Below, in pieces: positions 17,131 through 25,898 of a stretch of 64,000 nt of DNA. A program made the translations under genes and the position numbers. How positions within the stretch are numbered: the stretch's first letter is position 1; each line of letters begins with the position of its first letter. The notes below the pieces were generated by a model. That model ran no database searches. It saw nothing but the letters and a program-made list of their open reading frames with translations, and was not told where the DNA came from. Source of the DNA: Candidatus Neomicrothrix sp. UBA2517 (lineage in GTDB: Bacteria > Actinomycetota > Acidimicrobiia > Acidimicrobiales > UBA8592); assembly GCA_002341185.1 (NCBI GenBank), contig DDNP01000026.1:123795-187794 (forward strand). The letters are read 5' to 3'.

Positions 17131-18403
17131 ATTATTACTTAGTGGTGGCCGAGTCATAGATAAGTCCGGAGACCGCCTTGCTGATGTGTTGATAGGGCCC
17201 GACGGACGGATCGAGAAGATAGGTGTAGGTCTTGCAGGGGAAAATACACTTGATGTTAGCGGAAAGATAGTGTCATCAGGATTTGTTGATTTAAACGCTT
17301 ATCTTGGCGAACCAGGAGACGAATTATCAGAGACAATTTCCTCTGGAACTAGAAGTGCAGTCAAAGGGGGTTACACGGCCCTTGTAGCGATGCCTAGTTC
17401 ACATACCCTGAATGACAATGGAAACTCAGCTAGAGCACTAACGGAATTATATAAACGCGGATTATGTGAAGTCCTTGTGACTGGCTCGTCTACACTTCAA
17501 AGCGATGGACGAACCATGTCACCACTAGGAGAGATGTCTTCCAATGGGGTAGGACTTTTCGTAGTGCAGGGCCCTCCGTCCACTGACTTGCAAACTCTCA
17601 GGCGAATTATGGAATATTCCCAAAATTATGGGATCAAGTTACTATTCTCCGGATCGAATAATTTTCTCGCACCCGAGGGGGTAATGAACGAAGGAGTAGT
17701 TTCTTCTAAGTTGGGAATATCTGGAATCCCCAAAGTCTCTGAGCAGATCGAAGTCTTTCAAGTATGTCAGTTGGCATTATTGACAGGGGCAAATTTGCAT
17801 TTTCAACAAATTTCAACGGCAAAATCTATAGAAATAATTTATGAAGCTAAAGCAAATGGGGCTTTAGTCACAAGTGAAATTTCACCCCATCATTTCTCTT
17901 TAGACGAGTCTCTAATAGAAAGTTTTGATTCACGTTATAAAATTCTGCCTCCGCTTAGGCCAATGGAAGAAATTGCCCGTATTAAAGAATTAATAGCATG
18001 GGTTGATGCCATTGCTACAGGGCATAGTCCATGTCAAGACCATATGAAAGATCAGGCGTTCTCCGATGCGCCATTTGGAACTATAGGATTGGAAACTTCT
18101 TTAGGCGCTTCAATTACTAATCTTGATATACCTATTGCCGAAATCCTAAGGCTGTTGTCTTGGTCTCCTGCGGAAATAGCCGGTATCGATGATAGTCACG
18201 GGGGTAATCTAATACCTGGTAGGCCAGCGAATCTTACTGTCTTTGATCCTGAAGCACTTTGGACTGTGCGTGGGAAACAGATGGCAAGCAACTGCTCAGT
18301 TACAGCCTTTGAAGGCATCGAATTGAAAGGTTTAGTGAGTCACACACTTATAGACGGAGAGCTAGTAGTTATTGATGGAGCAATTCAAGACAACGAAAGG
18401 TAA
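17123..18403 (+). CDS. pyrC: Dihydroorotase-like protein lacking the metal site
   Basis: Full-length (426 aa) and collinear with type I dihydroorotase, with the amidohydrolase frame preserved (SGFVDLN, GGYTALVAMPS, SPHHFSLDES, IGLETSLG, GGNLIPGRPANLTVF). The catalytic residues are not preserved. The HxH-R signature of VDLHxHLREPG reads VDLNAYLGEPG (N58, Y60, G62). The His of the usual AQHAQE is gone (FSGSNN). The usual CHVST is QQIST (Q229). The usual ATDHAPH is ATGHSPC (G300, C304). It is therefore very unlikely to hydrolyse dihydroorotate. By analogy with PyrC' of Pseudomonas it may be a structural partner of PyrB. ATG at 17117 or 17123; both overlap the pyrB end. Confidence 0.88.
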   Translation: MSKLLLSGGRVIDKSGDRLADVLIGPDGRIEKIGVGLAGENTLDVSGKIVSSGFVDLNAYLGEPGDELSETISSGTRSAVKGGYTALVAMPSSHTLNDNGNSARALTELYKRGLCEVLVTGSSTLQSDGRTMSPLGEMSSNGVGLFVVQGPPSTDLQTLRRIMEYSQNYGIKLLFSGSNNFLAPEGVMNEGVVSSKLGISGIPKVSEQIEVFQVCQLALLTGANLHFQQISTAKSIEIIYEAKANGALVTSEISPHHFSLDESLIESFDSRYKILPPLRPMEEIARIKELIAWVDAIATGHSPCQDHMKDQAFSDAPFGTIGLETSLGASITNLDIPIAEILRLLSWSPAEIAGIDDSHGGNLIPGRPANLTVFDPEALWTVRGKQMASNCSVTAFEGIELKGLVSHTLIDGELVVIDGAIQDNER

Positions 18404-18405
18404 AG

Positions 18406-19509
18406 GTGATCAGAATTAACGGTTCAAAGTTAGTCTTAGCAGATGGAGCAGTATTTGAAGGATGCGAGATTGGTTATTCTCCACAAGAGAAATATGCGAC
18501 AGGCGAAGTTGTTTTTAATACTGTGCATAGTGGTTATCAAGAAGTAATCACAGACCCATCCTATGCAGGACAAATCATCGCTTTTACTTATCCGCACATC
18601 GGTAATTATGGCGTCAATGAAATAGACAACGAAAGCAACCGTCCACGCTGTAGGGGCGTTATCGTTAGAGACCTCGCTCGTCGACATAGTAACTGGCGCG
18701 CATCAAATGATTTGAACTCCTTCCTCAAAGTGATGAAAATCCCTGGTATATCTGGGCTTGATACTCGAAGGCTAACGATGCACATTAGAGAGGTCGGTGC
18801 AATGCCTGCGGCTTTTGGAACTCTTACAACCGAAGAACTTCATGAAATCGCTAAGTCTGAACCGGGTACTTCAGGTATTGATTTAGTTTCGCAAGTCACG
18901 TGCAAAGAAACTTATGTAATAGAGGGAGACCGACGAGACAAGGTAATTGTCGCTATGGATTTTGGCATTAAGGCAACAATTATTAATCACTTAAAACGCT
19001 TAGGGGATGTTGTTATTGTTCCAGCGTCGACATCATCCGAAGAAATTCTATCATTAAAACCTGATGGTGTTTTTCTCTCCAATGGCCCAGGAGACCCAGA
19101 AGTGGTTCATGGTGTACCGCAGACTATAGCTGAGCTGATAGGGAAGATTCCTATATTTGGTATATGTCTGGGGCATCAGCTTTTGGGTCTAGCTGTGGGT
19201 GGCAGCATAAAAAAAATGGCGTTTGGTCACCATGGAGGAAATCACCCTGTGCAAAGCGTTGGTGACGGAGTAGTGGAAATCACAAGCCAAAACCATAATT
19301 TTGCGATAGACCCAGACTCTGTTGCAAAAGTTGCGGAGGTAACGCACGTGAACCTAAATGATGGAGTATGTCAAGGTATCCGGCTTTTGAGAGCTCCTGC
19401 TTTCAGCGTTCAACACCACCCTGAAGCAGGTCCCGGTCCGCATGATAGCTCTTACTTATTCAATGATTTTGCGAAACTAATGGAAGAGGCGGCGAACTTA
19501 AATGCCTAA
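18406..19509 (+). CDS. carA: Carbamoyl-phosphate synthase small (glutaminase) subunit
   Basis: Hydrolyses glutamine and passes ammonia to CarB. The N-terminal CarA domain is followed by a class I glutamine amidotransferase domain with the nucleophile Cys in FGICLGHQLLG (near residue 254) and the His/Glu pair in QHHPEAGPGP (near 342). The length is 367 aa. It starts with GTG 2 nt after the pyrC-like stop, with AAAGG-type sequence upstream, and its stop overlaps carB by 8 nt. CarAB feeds both the pyrimidine genes here and the arginine cluster at 45-53 kb. Confidence 0.96.
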   Translation: MIRINGSKLVLADGAVFEGCEIGYSPQEKYATGEVVFNTVHSGYQEVITDPSYAGQIIAFTYPHIGNYGVNEIDNESNRPRCRGVIVRDLARRHSNWRASNDLNSFLKVMKIPGISGLDTRRLTMHIREVGAMPAAFGTLTTEELHEIAKSEPGTSGIDLVSQVTCKETYVIEGDRRDKVIVAMDFGIKATIINHLKRLGDVVIVPASTSSEEILSLKPDGVFLSNGPGDPEVVHGVPQTIAELIGKIPIFGICLGHQLLGLAVGGSIKKMAFGHHGGNHPVQSVGDGVVEITSQNHNFAIDPDSVAKVAEVTHVNLNDGVCQGIRLLRAPAFSVQHHPEAGPGPHDSSYLFNDFAKLMEEAANLNA

Positions 19510-22500
19510 GCGAACAGATATAAATAAAATCCTTTTAATTGGATCAGGGCCAATAGTTATCGGGCAGGCTTGCGAGTTTGACTATTCGGGGACACAAGCA
19601 TGCCGTGTCTTGCGCGAAGAGGGGTACAAAGTTATTTTGGCAAACTCTAATCCAGCTACCATCATGACTGATCCTGATTTTGCTGATGCGACTTATATTG
19701 AACCTCTCACTGTAGAAGTTCTTTCAGAGATAATTCTTAAAGAACGACCCGATGCTCTGCTTCCTACGCTGGGTGGGCAAACTGCATTGAACTTAGCCAT
19801 GGATTTAGAACGAGAAGGAATACTTGAGAAATATCAAGTTGAATTGATAGGAGCTGATGCCGAGGCAATCTCTACGGCTGAAGACCGAGCCAAATTTAAA
19901 GAAGCAATGATTGAGATTGGTTTGCCGGTTCCAATAAGTGGCGTGGCTCACACAATGGAAGAAGCTGGTAATATTATTGAAGAGCTAGGTTTACCAGTTA
20001 TTGTCCGGCCAGCATACATTCTCGGCGGCAAAGGAACGGGTATTGCGGAGACAGCAGACCAATTTAGAACTCTTGCGAAAAATGGGCTCGCAGCTAGCCC
20101 AATAAGCGAGATTCTTATAGAGCAATCAATTAAGGGATGGAAAGAATTCGAACTCGAAGTGATGCGAGATAATGCGGATAATTGTGTCGTCGTGTGCGCA
20201 ATCGAAAATTTTGACCCGATGGGTGTACATACAGGTGATTCAATAACAGTTGCTCCTACTCAAACCCTTTCAGATGTTGAGTACCAAATGTTGCGCAATG
20301 CCGCCTTTGCCTGCATGCGAAGAGTAGGAGTTGAAACTGGAGGGTCCAACGTACAATTCGCAGTAAATCCCGAGAATGGTGAGTACGTAATTATTGAGAT
20401 GAATCCGCGTGTCAGTCGTTCTTCGGCGCTTGCTTCTAAAGCAACTGGTTTTCCAATTGCCAAAATAGCGACCAAGCTAGCGGTAGGTTACACGCTTAAT
20501 GAGATTCCAAATGACATAACTAAAAAAACTCCCGCAAGTTTCGAACCGACGATTGACTATGTAGTTACTAAAATCCCTCGATGGGCATTTGAGAAATTTC
20601 CTGGGACAGAGAATATCCTAGGAACACAAATGCAGTCAGTTGGAGAGGTGATGTCTATCGGACGAACGTTTCCCGAATCTCTACAAAAGGCTTTAAGGTC
20701 CCTTGAATTGGGAAGGTTTGGGTTTAACGCCGACCCAGGAGAGAGAGATTTTGAGAATTTGAGTAGCGATCATTTATTGGAAATCGTATCCATCCCAACG
20801 CCAGACAGGCTATTCCAGATAGGGGAATTAATCCGAAGGGGAGTTTCGATAGAAGAAATTCATGATGTGACATATATTGATTTTTGGTTCCTTGACCAGT
20901 TGCAAATAATGGTGGAAGAGCGTGAGCATCTCGAAAATCTGACTATTGAATCAATTTCAAATGAAGATTTCCGAAGAGCGAAAAGACTTGGATTCAGCGA
21001 TGACCAGCTCGCCTATATATGGAAAATTGATCCAAAAGAAATCAGGAAGGTGAGAGTCGCTAACGGAATTATTCCTGTATATAAAACAGTAGACACTTGT
21101 AGCGCAGAATTTGAGGCATATACGCCTTACCACTACTCAACCTATGAAGATACAACCGAAGTTGCGTCCTCATCGAAACCGAAAGTCGTGATACTGGGCT
21201 CAGGGCCAAACAGAATCGGGCAAGGAATTGAGTTTGATTATTGCTGTGTGCATGCCAGCTTTGCACTTAGCGAAGTGGGTTATGAGACTGTCATGATTAA
21301 CTGCAACCCTGAAACTGTATCTACTGATTATGACACAAGCGACAGACTCTTTTTTGAGCCGTTAACAGAGGAGGATGTAAAGAACATCCTCGATGCTGAA
21401 ACCGAATCAGCGAAAGCAGTGCAAGGACCAGGAATAGCAGGGATTATCGTTAGCTTGGGTGGTCAAACCCCGTTAAAACTCGCTTCAGCTCTGCCAAAGG
21501 AACTTGTAGTAGGCACTCCACCTGACTCAATTGACCTCGCAGAGGATAGGGAGAGATGGAATTCAGTTTGCAACCAACTTGAAATACCGCAACCGCCTGG
21601 CGGAACCGCAACCTCGTTTGAAGACGCTATGAAAGTTGTGGAGAGAGTTGGTTTCCCTGTCCTAGTCAGGCCCTCTTACGTGTTAGGGGGCAGAGCGATG
21701 AGTATCATTTATGACGAAGATCAACTCAAAAGCGCCATGCAAGAGTTAAGTGCATCTGGAAGTTTAGGTAAAGAAGGCGGGTTATCATCTCAACGTCCCG
21801 TGTTAATTGACCGTTTTCTAGAAGATGCCACGGAAGTAGATGTTGATGCGATACGTGATAGTTCAGGGGAAATAATTATTGGCGGAATCATGGAACATGT
21901 GGAAGAAGCTGGAGTTCACTCCGGTGATAGTGCCTGTGTTACACCACCTGTTAACCTTAGCGAAACTACTCTGGCTACTTTAAAACAATATTCAACTCTG
22001 ATAGCTGAAAAATTGAGTGTTATTGGGTTAATAAACATCCAATTCGTAGTGAAACGTATTGGCGAATCAGAGACAGTTTTCGTTATTGAAGCGAACCCTC
22101 GAGCCTCACGAACTGTTCCATTTATCTCTAAAGCTACTGGAGTTCCTCTTGTTAAAATCGCTGCACGAGTAATGATGGGCGAAACATTAGAGATACTTCG
22201 AGATGTTGGATTACTAGATCAGCAAAAAACATTCATTCACACAGCGGTTAAGGAAGCAGTATTGCCTTTCAATAGATTCCCTAATACAGATGCGGTTCTT
22301 GGCCCTGAAATGCGTTCAACCGGTGAAGTGATGGGAATAGATGTAACCCCTGGATTGGCTTTTGTGAAGAGTCAATTAGCAGCAGGAATGTCTTTGCCAA
22401 AAGAAGGAACTGTTTTTTTATCAGTAGCGGATCGTGACAAAAAACAAGGCATTGATTCTGCAAAGTTATTCGCCCAATTAGGTTTTTCAATTGCAGCAAC

Positions 22501-22837
22501 GGTCGGAACTGCTGCTGCACTCAGAGAAGCAGGTATTGAAGTATCAGATACTGTTGCAAAGTTAGGGGATGACAATGGGGTAACAGCTGTGGAATTGATT
22601 GAGTCCGGCGAAGTCCAATTAGTGATTAACTCCCCTCGTGGAAGGGGACCACGTGCAGATGGAGCGCATATCCGAAAAGTAGCAGCCGAAAGAGGAATAC
22701 CTCTTCTGACGACCGCATCATCAGGGTTAGCTCTTGCGAAGGGGCTTGTTGATTGGAATGAGCACCCACTTGAGGTTAGGTCTCTTCAAGAATTTCACTC
22801 GGACGCGATAATTAATGGTAAATCTGATGATCAATGA
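19502..22837 (+). CDS. carB: Carbamoyl-phosphate synthase large subunit
   Basis: Makes carbamoyl phosphate from bicarbonate, ammonia and two ATP. The 1111-residue protein shows the expected duplicated architecture. The first ATP-grasp half opens with ILLIGSGPIVIGQACEFDYS and has VRPAYILGGKGTGIAE. The second half opens with VVILGSGPNRIGQGIEFDY near 562 and has VRPSYVLGGRAMSI. The C-terminal MGS-like allosteric domain begins near 965 and includes TVGTAAALREAGI. Nothing is truncated. The gene overlaps carA by 8 nt, and its 3' end overlaps the possible pyrD start. Confidence 0.97.
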   Translation: MPKRTDINKILLIGSGPIVIGQACEFDYSGTQACRVLREEGYKVILANSNPATIMTDPDFADATYIEPLTVEVLSEIILKERPDALLPTLGGQTALNLAMDLEREGILEKYQVELIGADAEAISTAEDRAKFKEAMIEIGLPVPISGVAHTMEEAGNIIEELGLPVIVRPAYILGGKGTGIAETADQFRTLAKNGLAASPISEILIEQSIKGWKEFELEVMRDNADNCVVVCAIENFDPMGVHTGDSITVAPTQTLSDVEYQMLRNAAFACMRRVGVETGGSNVQFAVNPENGEYVIIEMNPRVSRSSALASKATGFPIAKIATKLAVGYTLNEIPNDITKKTPASFEPTIDYVVTKIPRWAFEKFPGTENILGTQMQSVGEVMSIGRTFPESLQKALRSLELGRFGFNADPGERDFENLSSDHLLEIVSIPTPDRLFQIGELIRRGVSIEEIHDVTYIDFWFLDQLQIMVEEREHLENLTIESISNEDFRRAKRLGFSDDQLAYIWKIDPKEIRKVRVANGIIPVYKTVDTCSAEFEAYTPYHYSTYEDTTEVASSSKPKVVILGSGPNRIGQGIEFDYCCVHASFALSEVGYETVMINCNPETVSTDYDTSDRLFFEPLTEEDVKNILDAETESAKAVQGPGIAGIIVSLGGQTPLKLASALPKELVVGTPPDSIDLAEDRERWNSVCNQLEIPQPPGGTATSFEDAMKVVERVGFPVLVRPSYVLGGRAMSIIYDEDQLKSAMQELSASGSLGKEGGLSSQRPVLIDRFLEDATEVDVDAIRDSSGEIIIGGIMEHVEEAGVHSGDSACVTPPVNLSETTLATLKQYSTLIAEKLSVIGLINIQFVVKRIGESETVFVIEANPRASRTVPFISKATGVPLVKIAARVMMGETLEILRDVGLLDQQKTFIHTAVKEAVLPFNRFPNTDAVLGPEMRSTGEVMGIDVTPGLAFVKSQLAAGMSLPKEGTVFLSVADRDKKQGIDSAKLFAQLGFSIAATVGTAAALREAGIEVSDTVAKLGDDNGVTAVELIESGEVQLVINSPRGRGPRADGAHIRKVAAERGIPLLTTASSGLALAKGLVDWNEHPLEVRSLQEFHSDAIINGKSDDQ

Positions 22838-23786
22838 TGCTAAAAATATGAGTAGCGTTGAGCTAAATCCTTTGACTACTTGCATAGGCAAGGTGAATCT
22901 CAAGAATCCCATAATGTTGGCATCAGGGACAGCAGGACACGGGACTGAACTATCATCAGTAACAGATTTATCAGAGGTTGGGGCTCTAGTAGTCAAAAGT
23001 CTTTCACCATATGAATGGGAAGGGAACAACGCTCCTCGCCTTCATGAAACACCTAATGGAATGATTAACAGCATTGGATTACAGGGTCCTGGCCTGTCTC
23101 ATTGGCTGGAACACACACTTCCTGAATTAATTGATCAAGAAATAACAGTAGTGCTTAGCATTTGGGGGAGAACGATTGAAGACTATGCGACAGCGGCAGA
23201 TCTATGTTCCAAATTACCTACAGCCGTTAAAGCTGTAGAGCTAAATATCTCCTGTCCGAACATTGAAGATAGAGGGAAAATGTTCTCTCACTCCGCAAGT
23301 ACTACATTAGAGGTAATTAAAGCGACCGATCAGATCAAGGCACCACGTTGGGCAAAATTAAGTCCAAATGTTACAAATCTCGTAGAGATCGCGTCTGCCG
23401 CTAGAGAAGCAGGAGCTGACGCAGTTACTCTGATCAACACTGTGATGGGGATGGTAATTGATACTGAAAAGGAAAGGCCGTTATTGGGTGCCGGAGGAGG
23501 TGGACTAAGCGGACCTGCAATCCGGCCTATAGCGATCCGCTCTGTCTTCGACGTTCATGCCGCAATGCCAGAGCTTCCGATCATTGGTGTAGGGGGGGTA
23601 GCTTCTGCTAGAGATGCAATTGAATTCTTTATGGCCGGCGCGACGGCTGTGCAAATTGGGTCTGCAAATTTTGCTGACCCAAGAATATCTAAAAAGGTCA
23701 TCACGGATCTATCGAAGTGGTGCGAGGATAGGCAAGTAGAAAGTATCCAAACGATAAAGGGTGCTGCCCATAGAAACGAAATATAA
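22815..23786 (+). CDS. pyrD: Dihydroorotate dehydrogenase, class 1 (1B-like)
   Basis: Oxidises dihydroorotate to orotate with FMN. The sequence has the class 1 signature VELNISCPNIEDRG with the active-site Cys, KLSPNVTNLVEIA, and the FMN-phosphate site GVGGVASARDAIEFFMAGA. It has no N-terminal membrane segment, so it is not the quinone-linked class 2 enzyme. Class 1B enzymes normally work with the PyrK iron-sulfur flavoprotein, but no pyrK lies in this operon. The start is uncertain: ATGs at 22815 and 22827 overlap carB, while ATG at 22848 fits the family N-terminus better. Confidence 0.92.
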   Translation: MVNLMINDAKNMSSVELNPLTTCIGKVNLKNPIMLASGTAGHGTELSSVTDLSEVGALVVKSLSPYEWEGNNAPRLHETPNGMINSIGLQGPGLSHWLEHTLPELIDQEITVVLSIWGRTIEDYATAADLCSKLPTAVKAVELNISCPNIEDRGKMFSHSASTTLEVIKATDQIKAPRWAKLSPNVTNLVEIASAAREAGADAVTLINTVMGMVIDTEKERPLLGAGGGGLSGPAIRPIAIRSVFDVHAAMPELPIIGVGGVASARDAIEFFMAGATAVQIGSANFADPRISKKVITDLSKWCEDRQVESIQTIKGAAHRNEI

Positions 23787-23804
23787 AAGTAGAAATTGGA
23801 AATT

Positions 23805-24527
23805 ATGGAAGAAGATATTGAGATCAAACCAGAAATAACGAATAAGCTCGCCATAGCGCTTGATGTTGATGATCTAGTAGTAGCTGTTCGCTTGGCTAGA
23901 GACTTGCACCCGTATTTTGGAGTAGCGAAAGTAGGGCTTGAACTATTTAGTGCAGCAGGGCCAGACATCATCGGAACATTGAAAGATATGGGATACAAAG
24001 TATTTCTTGATTTGAAACTGCACGATATACCAAACACCGTTGGGCGAGCGTCAAAGGTCTTAGGCTCGTTAGGTATTGATTATTTAACCCTTCACACAGC
24101 GGGGGGTGTGGAAATGTTGACGGCTGGAGTTGAGGGACTTGCAGAAGGAGCCAATAACGCAGAACTTGAAGTTCCGAAAGCTCTAGGCGTAACTATCCTT
24201 ACCAGCCAAAAGGAAACGCCAAGTGATCTTATGGGAGAGAGATTTCTTCTTGCAAAATCATCGGGATGTAAAGGAATTGTCTGTTCTGCGAAAAATTTAG
24301 AAGAAGCTAATTCGATGATTCCTGAATTGACATTTGTTGTTCCCGGAATCAGGCCTAAAGGTGCAGAGCAGCATGATCAAGCCAACGTCGCCACGCCATT
24401 AACAGCGATTGATAACGGGGCGGACCTGCTTGTAATCGGCCGAGCAGTCACGGAAAATGTGGATCCAAGACGAGCAGCTCGAGAAATAATAATGGAAATT
24501 TCTCAAATATCACCAAAAAGTATTTAG
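23805..24527 (+). CDS. pyrF: Orotidine 5'-phosphate decarboxylase
   Basis: Final step of UMP synthesis. The TIM-barrel signature VFLDLKLHDIPNTV with the catalytic Asp-Lys array lies near residue 70. KLAIALDV opens the barrel and VVPGIRPKG lies near 180, with ADLLVIGRAVTE closing the phosphate site. About 240 aa, the short bacterial (group I) form rather than the longer mycobacterial type. ATG at 23805 is preferred over a TTG at 23796. It ends the pyr operon; pyrE is not in the window. No terminator hairpin is seen in the 40 nt before mihF. Confidence 0.94.
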   Translation: MEEDIEIKPEITNKLAIALDVDDLVVAVRLARDLHPYFGVAKVGLELFSAAGPDIIGTLKDMGYKVFLDLKLHDIPNTVGRASKVLGSLGIDYLTLHTAGGVEMLTAGVEGLAEGANNAELEVPKALGVTILTSQKETPSDLMGERFLLAKSSGCKGIVCSAKNLEEANSMIPELTFVVPGIRPKGAEQHDQANVATPLTAIDNGADLLVIGRAVTENVDPRRAAREIIMEISQISPKSI

Positions 24528-24555
24528 TATTCACCTTTCTTCATAATGTGAGAAT

Positions 24556-24561
24556 TATTAT
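24556..24561 (+). promoter_or_regulatory. Leaderless-type -10 element of mihF
   Basis: TATTAT ends 6 nt before the mihF ATG at 24568 with no SD in between. The surrounding 20 nt are strongly A/T-rich. This suggests that mihF has its own promoter rather than relying on pyr read-through. Confidence 0.45.
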
Positions 24562-24567
24562 TTATAT

Positions 24568-24882
24568 ATGCCAGCTCCACCAAAACTTTCTGACGAACAG
24601 AGGCTTGCAGCATTAGAAAAAGCTGCAGAGGCCAGAAGGGTTAGAGCAGAGTTAAAAGCTCTAATCAAAATGGGGTCACTGACGCTAAGTGAAGTTCTGG
24701 AAAAGTCAGACTCAAATGAGATTATTAGCAGAACTAAAGTACTTGCTGTCCTTGAGTCCATGCCAAAAATAGGGAAAGTCAAAGCCCGGCGGATTATGAA
24801 ACAGATCGGAATTGCAGAAAGCAGAAGACTTCGAGGGTTAGGCGATCAACAAAGAGCAGCGCTCGTCTCAGAGTTTAGTTAA
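24568..24882 (+). CDS. mihF: Actinobacterial integration host factor MihF
   Basis: Small nucleoid-associated, DNA-binding protein confined to actinobacteria. The 104-residue sequence begins PPKLSDEQRLAALEKAAEAR, has a helical linker (RAELKALIKMGSLTLSEVL), and ends with a helix-two-turn-helix-type DNA-binding region around LESMPKIGKVKARRIMKQIGI. Its position directly before gmk-rpoZ-coaBC-metK-priA is the standard actinobacterial arrangement and is one of the best lineage markers in the window. Phage integration is the historical assay; the cellular role is chromosome architecture. Confidence 0.95.
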   Translation: MPAPPKLSDEQRLAALEKAAEARRVRAELKALIKMGSLTLSEVLEKSDSNEIISRTKVLAVLESMPKIGKVKARRIMKQIGIAESRRLRGLGDQQRAALVSEFS

Positions 24883-24890
24883 AGCTTGCC

Positions 24891-25427
24891 ATGGTTATCG
24901 TAGTCTCCGGCCCAGGAGGAGTTGGCAAAGGTACAATTGCTCAGCAACTTGTTGATTCAATGGATAACCTTTGGCTTTCAAAGAGTTGGACCACCCGTAC
25001 TATCAGAAAAGGAGAGGATCCCAAAAGCTATTATTTTGCATCTAGAGAAGAATTTGAGTCAAGCATTGAAAGTGGTAATTTCCTAGAATGGACTGAATTC
25101 CATGGGAATCTCTACGGAACGCCATTACCTGATGCTCCCGATGGGGAGCATATCCTACTCGAAATTGATGTTCAGGGAGCTAAAGCTGTCGTTAGAAAGT
25201 CTATTCCGGCACTCCTTATATTTGTGGATGCTCCCTCTGTTGAGGCTCAGGCTACAAGACTGAGAGGAAGAGGGGATCCGGAAGAAGAAGTCCAACGAAG
25301 AATCCTCAGAGGCAAAAAAGAACGAGAGATAGCAAAGGAATTGGGGGCATATGTCATTATTAACGATGATGTCGAGCGTACAACTAAAGAAATACGAGCC
25401 CTCATAGAAAATTATGTCACTACATAA
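24891..25427 (+). CDS. gmk: Guanylate kinase
   Basis: Phosphorylates GMP to GDP with ATP. The P-loop is at the very N-terminus (VVSGPGGVGKGT, residues 4-15), with the family Ser replaced by Gly in GPGG. GMP-binding segments are SKSWTTRTIRKGED and EFESSIESGNFLEW, and the lid region is RLRGRGDPEEEVQRR. The length of 178 aa is close to the usual 185-205, with a short N-terminus. It starts 8 nt after mihF with no clear SD. Confidence 0.95.
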   Translation: MVIVVSGPGGVGKGTIAQQLVDSMDNLWLSKSWTTRTIRKGEDPKSYYFASREEFESSIESGNFLEWTEFHGNLYGTPLPDAPDGEHILLEIDVQGAKAVVRKSIPALLIFVDAPSVEAQATRLRGRGDPEEEVQRRILRGKKEREIAKELGAYVIINDDVERTTKEIRALIENYVTT

Positions 25428-25442
25428 CGAAATTAAGACTGC

Positions 25443-25474
25443 CCGAAATGCAATACTTGAGAGTAGTATTTCGG
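25443..25474 (+). other. Hairpin between gmk and rpoZ
   Basis: CCGAAAT at 25443-25449 pairs with ATTTCGG at 25468-25474, with partial inner pairing. No T-run follows, so it does not look like a standard intrinsic terminator. It may be a processing or regulatory hairpin in the gmk-rpoZ transcript. Confidence 0.4.
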
Positions 25475-25536
25475 ATCAATCTCGTTACTATTAGAAGTAT
25501 CACTTCGCATGCACATAGCGATGGTTTGGAGAAAGA

Positions 25537-25887
25537 ATGGCCACTGAAAATAATTCAATGATTTACCCTAAGATAGAGGGTCTACTTGAAAGATCTCTTA
25601 AACAAGGAGATGAAGATTCTCACTCAAAATTCCGCCTGGTGACGCTTGCTGCCCAGCGAGCTAGACAAATAAATGCATATAGAAACCAGTTAGATGGCGG
25701 ACTTGGAAGTTCAGTGCCCCCTCAGGTACATGCAGAAGGCATTGCCAAGCCTTTATCGATAAGCTTTGAGGAAATTATACAAGACAAGGTTCTAGCGGGA
25801 GAGAAAAGAGAGCCAGAACCCGTCGCAGAAATAGAAGAAATATCTGAAATCAATGAACCTGAAGAAGAGGAAGAAGAAACCGAGTAA
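25537..25887 (+). CDS. rpoZ: RNA polymerase omega subunit
   Basis: Assists assembly of the beta' subunit. The omega core is recognisable from YPKIEGLLERS, SKFRLVTLAAQRARQINAYRN (residues about 30-50) and the later KPLSISFEEIIQDKV near 74. The C-terminus is a strongly acidic tail of about 25 residues, mostly Glu. The length of 116 aa is near the actinobacterial norm. A good SD (GGAGAAAG) precedes the ATG, unlike most first genes in this window, so the transcript has a real leader, which includes the hairpin described just upstream. Confidence 0.93.
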   Translation: MATENNSMIYPKIEGLLERSLKQGDEDSHSKFRLVTLAAQRARQINAYRNQLDGGLGSSVPPQVHAEGIAKPLSISFEEIIQDKVLAGEKREPEPVAEIEEISEINEPEEEEEETE

Positions 25888-25898
25888 TTGGTGAGGTC

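Noticed and set aside
23555..24037. 160-codon minus-strand frame across pyrD and pyrF
   Set aside because: Antisense to two well-supported genes, with no RBS or recognisable domain.
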